Source: Desulfoluna spongiiphila (GTDB lineage: Bacteria; Desulfobacterota; Desulfobacteria; Desulfobacterales; Desulfolunaceae). From it: DNA of 64,000 bases. The notes under the pieces are model-generated. The model was not told the DNA's origin and did not search any database. It saw only the letters and a list, made by a program, of their open reading frames with translations. Position 1 is the stretch's first letter. Each line of letters starts with the position of its first letter. The stretch covers positions 124,001 to 188,000 of the forward strand of contig NZ_FMUX01000006.1 in NCBI RefSeq assembly GCF_900101345.1, written 5' to 3'. The translations under genes and the position numbers were made by a program. This document shows, piece by piece, positions 56,113 to 62,892 of this stretch.

Positions 56113-56424
56113 CAATGCGCTTTCCCCTCGTTCCTCGGGTCAAGCCACACCCGCCTTTCAAACAAACGTCGGCCTTGATCATCGCTTGGGTCATCGGCCT
56201 ATTTGCATCACCCTCCGAACACCCTTGTCGCCTGGAGCGCCGCACTCCTGTGCGGCACGGGTAACGACGGACCAAAAAGCCGCACCGGAGTGCGGCGCTC
56301 CGTTTGGGTCGATTTTTCTCGTTTTTTTGAAGGCCGAGGCCCAAACTTCATTCAAGAAGAACTTTTGAAGCCTGTTTGTTAGACAGTTTTTAACTGTTCA
56401 GCCCCCGGCAGGGCCGCCGGAGGC
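56113..56424 (-). repeat. Modular intergenic repeat carrying a nested palindromic element
   Basis: It starts with an H2 hairpin (loop CTCGTTCCTCG) and ends with GCCTGTTTGTTAGAC, a diverged but still paired H3 (GACAGTTTTTAACTGTTC) and H4 GCCCCCGGCAGGGCCGCCGG. Its spacer has been enlarged by a different palindromic element at 56234-56301 and by a GTTTGGG/CCCAAAC inverted repeat around 56302-56345. Confidence 0.82.
56234..56301. repeat. Second repeat family: 68-bp double palindrome
   Basis: Two 23-base arms (56234-56256 and 56279-56301) are inverted repeats of each other at 22 of 23 positions. Each arm is itself a palindrome around GCCGCACTCC. It is unlike the dispersed modular repeat and occurs once in this window. 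It may be a small non-autonomous mobile element. Confidence 0.75.
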
Positions 56425-56448
56425 TGCTTTGTTACATGCTTTCCCCTG

Positions 56449-58485
56449 TTAAAACATCATACTCATCCCTGCCTTGATGCTCCTTGCGCCGCCGGGGCCG
56501 CTGTTTTTGAAGTGGTAGGCGTCGTAGGATTCGTCAAAGAGGTTGTCCACGTTGAGGTAGAGGGCCAGGTCCCGGTTTTTGAACCAGGAGGGCCTGAAGG
56601 TGGAGGAGAGGCTGTGGACCTCATAGGCCTCGTATTCGTCGTCGCCGTTTTCAAAGCTCTCCACGAATCGGGCGCGCCAGCCCAGCTTGAGGTTCAGGGC
56701 CTTGATGAGGTAGTCGGCCCGCACCAGGGTGGTGGCGGGGGTCTCGCCTGCGTTTTCTTTGGTTTTCTCGTCCCGGCCCTTGATTTTGGAGTGCCCCAGG
56801 AGGAGGGACAGGTTCTTTATTTTGTAGGCCATCTCCAGCTCGTAGCCTTCCCGTTTGACGGATTCCACGTTTACCATGGTGGAGACGAATTCGAAATCCG
56901 GCGGGGCGGGCGTCTGGAGGATTTCAGCGTCGATGAGGTCCTCGATTTTTTCCTGGAAGTAGACCCCTTTGATGCGCAGGGCGTCGTTATCGCTGAGGAG
57001 CCCGTCAAAGGCGAAACGCGCGCCCCATTCCCAGGTGTCGGCCTGCTCCGGCTTCAGGTCCGGGTTGGCAAGGACCTTGACCCGGATCATGGGGTTGAAG
57101 GGGTGGGGGCTGTCGAGCTCCGTGAACATTTCACTGACCAGGGGTGCCCGAAAGGACTCGGCGTAGGTGGTGTGGAATCCGGCCCAGGGCACAGGCTTCC
57201 AGTCTACGGTCATCTTGGGGGAGACTCGGTCTTCGGTGCCGTCCGGGGACTCGGAGTTCTCGCCGGTGCGGGAGTACCAGGTGTACCGCAGCGCCGGGAT
57301 CAGGGTGACACCGCCGGGCACGGCGATTTCGTCCTGGATGAAGGCCCCGGCGTCCTCGCCGTGGCCCGGAGGGTTGGTGTAGGCCATGGCGGGATCCCCT
57401 GCCTTGGGCGTGTATTCATCCTTGTAGGCGTCCGCTCCGAAGACGAGCCGGTGGGAGACGCGGTTTCCGGTGTTGAATGCCATGATGTTCTGGGCGTCGA
57501 TGCCCATGGAGGTGAACTCCAGCTTGTCGGTGATGTTGTTCTCCACGGTTTCGTCGCGCTTGGACCAGAGGGCGGTGATTTTCGCGTCTACCAGGGGGCT
57601 GTCGGGCGTCAGGCGCCAGGAGCCGATCAGTTTGTCCTGCTCGGCCTGGTAGCGGGAATCATCCTTGTCATAGGTGATGTCCTGGTCAAAGCGGGTGGCG
57701 TTGAGGGAAAAGGTGTGGGCATCCGACGGCGTGTAGGTGGCCTTGACCATGGCGTTTTTGATTTTGCCGTCCCGTTTGACGGTCTCCTTGTCCTCTTCTT
57801 CGGTGCTTGTCTCCACATCGCCCAAGTCCCGCAGGGTTCCGGTGGCCAGGATATCGAGGTTGCCGTACCGCCCGAAGGCTGCGGCGGTGCCATGGGTTTC
57901 GTCTCCGGCGGTGCTGACCCCGCCCTTGACAATGGCCCCGACGTTCCGACCGGGTTTCAACAGGTCGGCCGCGTCCTTGGTGGTGAGGGAGATCACCCCG
58001 CCGATGCCTCCGGCCCCGTGCATCACCGATGCCGGTCCACGGACCACCTCCACCTCTTTTAAAAGATCCGGGTCCACCAGGATGGTGGACTGGGCGTCCC
58101 CAGCTTTTTGCACGTAGTTTTCACGGGCCCCGTCCACCTTGATGATGGTCTGGCTTTCGGGCAGGCCCCTTAAGGCCGGTTGCTGGGCGTGGGCCGCGTC
58201 TCCTGATATGTCCACGCCGGGGATGCTCTCCAGGATGTCGGCCAGGTTGTCGGGCCGGTCCTGCTCGATGGTGTCCGCATCCACCACTGAGGCCGAGGCG
58301 GGCACGTTGAAGGCACTGGTTTTTGTGCGTGTGGCGGTGACCACCATGCTGTCCATACGTGTGGCGACAGCCGGGGCCTCCTGGGGGGGGGCCGGGATGT
58401 TCGGTTCGTCGGCCAGGGCCTGGGTGGCCATGAGGGCCATGCACACCATCACGGGTAATTTCAACATTTGCTTTTTCACGTTCAT
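56449..58485 (-). CDS. TonB-dependent outer-membrane receptor, hemoglobin/transferrin/lactoferrin type
   Basis: A 678-residue outer-membrane receptor. The signal peptide ends near QALADE. A TonB-box-like DSMVVTATRT follows (residues 45-54), then the plug domain (about 60-170; VVRGPASVMHGAGGIGGVISL) and a 22-strand barrel. The segment AESFRAPLVSEMFTE and the C-terminal NLFDESYDAYH with terminal Phe are typical of the HmuR/ShuA group. Heme or another iron source is likely, but no heme-degrading gene is near. It lies 34 bases after the leaderless binding-protein-like gene; both probably share the Fur-box promoter. Confidence 0.87.
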   Translation of the reverse strand: MNVKKQMLKLPVMVCMALMATQALADEPNIPAPPQEAPAVATRMDSMVVTATRTKTSAFNVPASASVVDADTIEQDRPDNLADILESIPGVDISGDAAHAQQPALRGLPESQTIIKVDGARENYVQKAGDAQSTILVDPDLLKEVEVVRGPASVMHGAGGIGGVISLTTKDAADLLKPGRNVGAIVKGGVSTAGDETHGTAAAFGRYGNLDILATGTLRDLGDVETSTEEEDKETVKRDGKIKNAMVKATYTPSDAHTFSLNATRFDQDITYDKDDSRYQAEQDKLIGSWRLTPDSPLVDAKITALWSKRDETVENNITDKLEFTSMGIDAQNIMAFNTGNRVSHRLVFGADAYKDEYTPKAGDPAMAYTNPPGHGEDAGAFIQDEIAVPGGVTLIPALRYTWYSRTGENSESPDGTEDRVSPKMTVDWKPVPWAGFHTTYAESFRAPLVSEMFTELDSPHPFNPMIRVKVLANPDLKPEQADTWEWGARFAFDGLLSDNDALRIKGVYFQEKIEDLIDAEILQTPAPPDFEFVSTMVNVESVKREGYELEMAYKIKNLSLLLGHSKIKGRDEKTKENAGETPATTLVRADYLIKALNLKLGWRARFVESFENGDDEYEAYEVHSLSSTFRPSWFKNRDLALYLNVDNLFDESYDAYHFKNSGPGGARSIKAGMSMMF

Positions 58486-58519
58486 CTCCTGGTATTGCTT
58501 TGTGTCCCGTCGCTACGGG

Positions 58520-59392
58520 TCAAATCGTTCCACGCTCTTTGTGTCCAAGGGCGTGGGCCCATGCGCCGAGGATCTGCGGATAGTCCGCAGGCTCCCCGCC
58601 GCTACAGGCGGGCAGGGCGTGGATAGCGTGGTTTTTTACGGCGGGAACCTCCCGGAAGGCGGGGTCGGCGTCGGTCGCGTCCCGGATGGCCATGAGCCCT
58701 GCCTGGGCGTTTCCGGTGATCACGATGACCTCCGGGGCGGTTTGGGTGAGCCGTTGCAGCATCTCGGCCGGAGGCAATTCATCCAAGGGGCCCAGGCCGT
58801 CCAGGGCGTTGTCCAATCCCAGGGGTTCCATGACCTTTTGGTTGAGAAAACTGTCGCACGCCTGGGGGATCAGGAAGTTTTCGTGGGTCATGGGGTGCAT
58901 GAAGCCGACGAAGGCGGCAACGCATTTTTTGCCCCCTAAGGGCAGGAGGGCGTTGACCTCCTCAAGCTGGGCGTCGTAGTGCCTGACCAGCCGTTCCGCC
59001 AGCTTGTCCCGTTCCAAGACCCTTCCTGTGTCGCGGATGCCGTGGTGAATCCCCTGTGAAAAGTCCACCACCGACACCTCGTAGCCGTCGGAGGTGAGCT
59101 CGCTTTCCATCTCAGAGGGGTTGAGCCCGCACCAGTAGTCGCTGGTGGCGGTGTCCTTTTCCAACAGGATTTTTTGTATTCCGCCCCGCTTGGCGGCGGT
59201 GTGGAGGATGCGCCGCTTGGTGGTCATGATGCAGCGGGTGCACTCCAGGTGGTCGATGCCGGGAAAAAAGTCTTCGATGAGGGGGATCTGGCTGGTGACC
59301 ATGGCCCGGGGCAGGACCCCCAGGGCCCTTGCGGTGTGGGCCAGCTTGTCGCCGATCATGATGAGGTTCCGCATTTCGGTTGGTTCGGACAT
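58520..59392 (-). CDS. Binding-protein-like (Peripla_BP_2 fold?) protein without signal peptide
   Basis: A 290-residue protein that looks like the BtuF/FhuD class of metal-chelate binding proteins: an N-terminal lobe, a linking helix (LAERLVRHYDAQLEEVNALL), and a C-terminal lobe with APEVIVITGNAQAGLMAI and AVKNHAIHALPACSGGEPADYPQ. It starts MSEPTEMRNLIMIGDK, so it has no export signal, and it has seven Cys including CTRC (in HLECTRCIM). A cytoplasmic role, such as chelate handling or sensing, is possible. I do not recognise a named family. It is transcribed just ahead of the TonB receptor gene. Confidence 0.65.
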   Translation of the reverse strand: MSEPTEMRNLIMIGDKLAHTARALGVLPRAMVTSQIPLIEDFFPGIDHLECTRCIMTTKRRILHTAAKRGGIQKILLEKDTATSDYWCGLNPSEMESELTSDGYEVSVVDFSQGIHHGIRDTGRVLERDKLAERLVRHYDAQLEEVNALLPLGGKKCVAAFVGFMHPMTHENFLIPQACDSFLNQKVMEPLGLDNALDGLGPLDELPPAEMLQRLTQTAPEVIVITGNAQAGLMAIRDATDADPAFREVPAVKNHAIHALPACSGGEPADYPQILGAWAHALGHKERGTI

Positions 59393-59540
59393 GGTATTCT
59401 CCTTCGGTTGCAGGGCGTGGCGGCGTTGACTCCGACCTGTGGGACGGCTCGTGACGCCGGCAAAGGCCCATGGGGTTCATTTGCGTACCGGGAGATAGAG
59501 CATATTGCGGGCCAACCTGAGTGCAAATGCCATAAGGTCT

Positions 59541-59559
59541 GTAAATTATTTTCATTAAC
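59541..59559 (-). promoter_or_regulatory. Fur-box candidate
   Basis: GTAAATTATTTTCATTAAC agrees with the 19-base E. coli Fur consensus at 13 positions. It lies about 150 bases upstream of the binding-protein-like gene that precedes the TonB receptor, in an A+T-rich stretch. Confidence 0.5.
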
Positions 59560-59668
59560 TGTAATTTTTTTGGCTTGCCTGATTTTTTGGCAATGGGAAG
59601 CCACCTTCCCGACGTTGCGCGTCTTCCCCACGGAAAGCCCCGGAAGGCGAGCCCTTTGACGGGCGAGT

Positions 59669-59699
59669 GAAGAAAACCCCCGGTGCGGGGGATTTCTTC
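59669..59699. terminator. Intrinsic terminator after the sigma-54 activator gene
   Basis: A perfect CCCCC/GGGGG stem (59677-59681 with 59687-59691) is extended by GAAGAAAA / ATTTCTTC arms. Read on the minus strand it lies 4 bases after the stop of the activator gene and is followed by TTTTCTTC. Confidence 0.75.
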
Positions 59700-59702
59700 C
59701 CG

Positions 59703-61043
59703 TCACTCACCGGGCGAGATGTTGTACGCCTTGATTTTGGTATAGAGGGAGCGCCGGTCAATGGCCAGCTCGGACGCGGCGCGGGTGCGATTGTGGTTGT
59801 GGTCCTTTAGCGCCTTTTCGATCATCTGCTTTTCCAGGGCGGCCAGGCGGGCCTTGAGGGGCCCCCGCTCCATGCCCGGGCAGTTTGCCGGGGCCCGGCA
59901 GGCGGTGGGCAGGTCCAGGCGGCCCAGGGTGGCGTAGCGCCTGAGGACGTTTTCCAGTTCCCGGATGTTTCCCGGCCAGTCGTAGGCCATGATGGCGGAC
60001 ATTTCAGACGGTCCGGGCTTTGTTCCCCCGGGCCAGGCCTTGATGAAACGGTCCACCAGAAGGGGGATATCGGCCCGTCGCTCCCGCAAGGGCGGCACCG
60101 TGATGGGGACCACGTGGATTCTGTAGAAGAAATCCTCGCGCATCTTTCCGCGGCGAACCAGCTCTGCAAGGTCCCGGTTGGTGGCAGAGACGATGCGGAT
60201 ATCCGGGACCTTCACCTGCCGTCCCCCCACCGGGGTATATCCGCCGCCCTCAATGGCCCGAAGGAGCTTGGTCTGCATGGAAAGCCCGATCTCACCGATT
60301 TCATCCAGAAAGAGGGTGCCGCCGTCGGCCTTGTCCAACAGGCCTTCCCGGTCGGAATGGGCCCCGGAAAAGGCACCCTTGCAGTGCCCGAAGAACTCGG
60401 ATTCCATGAGGTTTTCCGGGATGGCGCCGCAGTTGACCGGTACAAAGTTTTTTCCCTTTCTGGGGCCGATGTCATGGATGGTGCGGGAGACCAGCTCTTT
60501 GCCGGTGCCGGACTCTCCGTTGACGATGACCGGGGCCGTGGTTTCGGCTGCTTTTTCGATCATGGCGTAGAGTTCCTGCATGGCAGGGGATGCGCCCGTC
60601 ATGGCATGAAATCCTGTTTTCAGCGCCACCTGGTCTTTCAGGCGGCGGATCTCTTCGCGCAGCTCCTCTTCCATCTCCTTGTGCTCGGTAAAATCGGTGA
60701 TGAACCCCTCGGCTGCGATGAGGGACCCCGCATCGTTATAGATGCCTTCCCCCCGGTCCCAGACCCACTTGTCCCGCTCGGTCAGGGAGTTGACGCGGTA
60801 GATAAGCTGGTAGGGTTTGTGCCCGGCCATGGCCTGCTCAGAGGCTCGGATGACCTCGTCGACACATGCCTCATGGACCAGGTTGGCCAGCTTGGCGCGC
60901 CGGGTCAGGATCATTTGGTAGGGCGTCTCCCCAAAGAGCTTGCGAGCCCCTTCGCTGACATAGTCGATGCTCCAGTTGCCGTCGTTGACCCTTCGGTAGA
61001 CCATGCCGGGGAGGTTTCTCATGAGGGTGTCGTGGGATATCAT
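59703..61043 (-). CDS. Sigma-54-dependent PAS-AAA-Fis transcriptional activator
   Basis: A 446-residue bacterial enhancer-binding protein. A PAS domain occupies about residues 10-125 (WSIDYVSEGARKLFG, IYNDAGSLIAAEGFITDFTE). The AAA+ core has Walker A GESGTGKE, the sigma-54 loop GAFSGA (Ser in place of the usual Thr of GAFTGA), Walker B GGTLFLDEIGE and the R-finger region. A Fis-type helix-turn-helix (NRTRAASELAIDRRSLYTKIK) ends it. It has no receiver domain, so the PAS domain probably senses a small ligand or redox state. Start ATG 61043 is tentative. No sigma-54 (-24/-12) promoter was found nearby. Confidence 0.88.
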   Translation of the reverse strand: MISHDTLMRNLPGMVYRRVNDGNWSIDYVSEGARKLFGETPYQMILTRRAKLANLVHEACVDEVIRASEQAMAGHKPYQLIYRVNSLTERDKWVWDRGEGIYNDAGSLIAAEGFITDFTEHKEMEEELREEIRRLKDQVALKTGFHAMTGASPAMQELYAMIEKAAETTAPVIVNGESGTGKELVSRTIHDIGPRKGKNFVPVNCGAIPENLMESEFFGHCKGAFSGAHSDREGLLDKADGGTLFLDEIGEIGLSMQTKLLRAIEGGGYTPVGGRQVKVPDIRIVSATNRDLAELVRRGKMREDFFYRIHVVPITVPPLRERRADIPLLVDRFIKAWPGGTKPGPSEMSAIMAYDWPGNIRELENVLRRYATLGRLDLPTACRAPANCPGMERGPLKARLAALEKQMIEKALKDHNHNRTRAASELAIDRRSLYTKIKAYNISPGE

Positions 61044-61185
61044 CAGTCGGACTATCCTTCTATATTTTTTGTTTGTCATAATAAATTTTGTTTTGCCTAA
61101 AAAAAATACGGTCATAGTCTGCCAGTCGCCATTTGTCAAGGCGCCCGGCAGGGCTGCCCAGGTCAAACGCATTTAACTGCAAGCT

Positions 61186-61403
61186 GCCTCCGGCGGGTCG
61201 CTTTTTGAAAAAAGCTCCGCAAAATATTTCGGTTGCCTGCGCTTTTATTGTTCAACCCCAGGGGGCTGAGCAATAAAAGCGCAGGTATGCACACCAGGCG
61301 AAATAATTGGAAATACGAGCATATTTGAATGAACCAACATCGAACTCAATGCCTGTTTGTCAAACTTTTCAAAGGTTTGTCCCCCGGCAGGGCCGCCGGA
61401 GGC
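61186..61403 (-). repeat. Modular intergenic repeat, type 2, full-length
   Basis: It has the end GCCTCCGGCGGG, hairpin GCTTTTTGAAAAAAGC, and a perfect 15-bp inverted repeat CCTGCGCTTTTATTG / CAATAAAAGCGCAGG (61236-61250 with 61271-61285) around a 20-base loop. Then come GCCTGTTTGTCAAAC, H3 CAAACTTTTCAAAGGTTTG and H4 with the end GCCGCCGGAGGC. It lies in the divergent gap between the activator and Tat-SBP genes. Confidence 0.86.
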
Positions 61404-61730
61404 AAAATCTAAATGCATTGATCCAGCCCCTCCGGAGCAACGGGATAATTCGCCCTTCATCATGCGGTTGTGTTGCGGAATAGGCGGCCAAGACGCGTCC
61501 ATGCTGAAAAATCAGTGCGGCCACGTCGTGTGCCGTTTGATTCCTATGATGTTGTTTTATTGATGGATCGGTTGACGGCTGATTTTATGGTGAAACCCGG
61601 TTGACGCTTCATTGCCTTATTTTGCTGTTGACAAAGGTTTGTGGCTTCCATATCTATCTCGGCCATGCGTATTTGTTTGGCAAGCCAAAAAGATTTATGA
61701 ATGTAAAAAAATGTAAAAGGGAGAGGTATC
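61404..61730. other. Upstream region of the Tat-SBP gene
   Basis: About 330 bases containing the promoter at 61628-61656 and a GGGAGAGG ribosome site near 61719. No coding frame is convincing here. Confidence 0.6.
61628..61656 (+). promoter_or_regulatory. Sigma-70-type promoter of the Tat-SBP gene
   Basis: TTGACA (61628-61633) is followed after exactly 17 bases by TATCTA (61651-61656). Transcription would begin about 68 bases before the start codon at 61731. Confidence 0.65.
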
Positions 61731-62642
61731 ATGACAAGAGCATGCACATGTGGGGCAACATGTTCACGGCGCGATTTTTTGAAACGGTCGGCGGCAGGGG
61801 CGGGGGCTCTTATCGCGGCATCTTCGTTATTTCCGGGAAGCCTTTTTGCCGGGCCCGGGCGGGATCTCACAGTGGCCGTAACCGGTCGGTGTATCTTCAA
61901 CAGCGTCGTCGTCACCCATGAGACCCAGGAGGGGTTTCCCAACCCCTTTCGCAGCGAGACCCCTTTTGCGTTTTCCATGAACGAGGACTGCGCCGGGCTG
62001 GAGGCGGGGGTGGCCGCTGTTCGCTCGGGCGCTGCCGATATCGGGACGCTTTTAAGGCCTCTGACCGACGGTGAAAAAGCCGCGGGCCTGGTGGAGACAC
62101 CCCTTGACCCCATGGCCTATGCGGTTGCTGTGAGCAAGGCAAACCCTGTGAACAGCCTGACGGAGAGACAGGTCCTTGAGATTTTTGCCGGGCGCATCAC
62201 GAACTGGAAAGAGGTGGGCGGCAAGGACATGGAGATCCTTTTGTACAAGCAGCGGTGCGGGGCAAGCTACGACACTTTGCTGGACAAGGCCCTTGCGGAA
62301 AGGGGCATCAGGAAAAACACCGAGCGTCTCGAAGACGCGGTGATGTACGTGGAGGTGACGGACAACCAGCTCGATGAGATCGCGGCAAACGAGATGGCCG
62401 TTGCCATGGTGCCGCGGATGTTTTTCGATGCCAACTCAAAGCATCTGGACGTGGACGGTGTGTCTCCGTGCCGGGCGTCCGAGAAGAACGGCCGGTACCC
62501 CTTCCTTGCCCCGCGCAGCCTGGTGAGCCGCACCAACGCCTCGGATGCCGCAACCCGTTTTCTGGCCTTTGCCAAGGGCCCCCACGGTACGGCCCTCATG
62601 GAGAAAGGCTTTTCCATGGACTGGCTCAAGGCCGGGTTCTGA
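61731..62642 (+). CDS. Tat-exported phosphate-type (PBP-like) solute-binding protein
   Basis: A 303-residue exported protein. The twin-arginine signal is SRRDFLKR, with a hydrophobic stretch AAGAGALIAASSLFPGSLFAG cut near residue 40. An unusual CTCGATC cluster lies directly ahead of the twin arginines. The mature part (DLTVAVTGRCIFNSVV...) resembles the PstS/PBP-like family: ALVETPLDP-type hinge region VETPLDPMAYAVAVSKANPV and ILEIFAGRITNWKEVGG (as VLEIFAGRITNWKEV). No phosphate permease is near. An MCP gene begins 250 bases downstream on the same strand. The ligand may be an anion. Confidence 0.85.
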   Translation: MTRACTCGATCSRRDFLKRSAAGAGALIAASSLFPGSLFAGPGRDLTVAVTGRCIFNSVVVTHETQEGFPNPFRSETPFAFSMNEDCAGLEAGVAAVRSGAADIGTLLRPLTDGEKAAGLVETPLDPMAYAVAVSKANPVNSLTERQVLEIFAGRITNWKEVGGKDMEILLYKQRCGASYDTLLDKALAERGIRKNTERLEDAVMYVEVTDNQLDEIAANEMAVAMVPRMFFDANSKHLDVDGVSPCRASEKNGRYPFLAPRSLVSRTNASDAATRFLAFAKGPHGTALMEKGFSMDWLKAGF

Positions 62643-62680
62643 TGCCCGTTTGTTTCATTTTTTTGTAATTAGTCAGTTTG

Positions 62681-62828
62681 CCTCCGGCGGGTCGCTTTTT
62701 AAAAAAAGCTCCGCAAAAACGTTCCGGCACATTAGGCATATCGGCAGCATTGGGCCAGCCGGTATTGTTTTTAAAACCTGTTTGTCAAACGTTTCAAAAG
62801 TTTGGTCCCCGGCAGGGCCGCCGGAGGC
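62681..62828 (-). repeat. Modular intergenic repeat, type 2, between SBP and MCP
   Basis: It has the end GCCTCCGGCGGG, hairpin GCTTTTTAAAAAAAGC, a short spacer without a long central stem, CCTGTTTGTCAAAC, H3 CAAACGTTTCAAAAGTTTG and H4 with the end GCCGCCGGAGGC. It starts 38 bases after the SBP stop. Confidence 0.84.
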
Positions 62829-62892
62829 ATGTTCATAACGGCCCCTGTGCCATGCGGCAAGGGGGCCTATTGTTTTGAAAGAGAGAACGATC

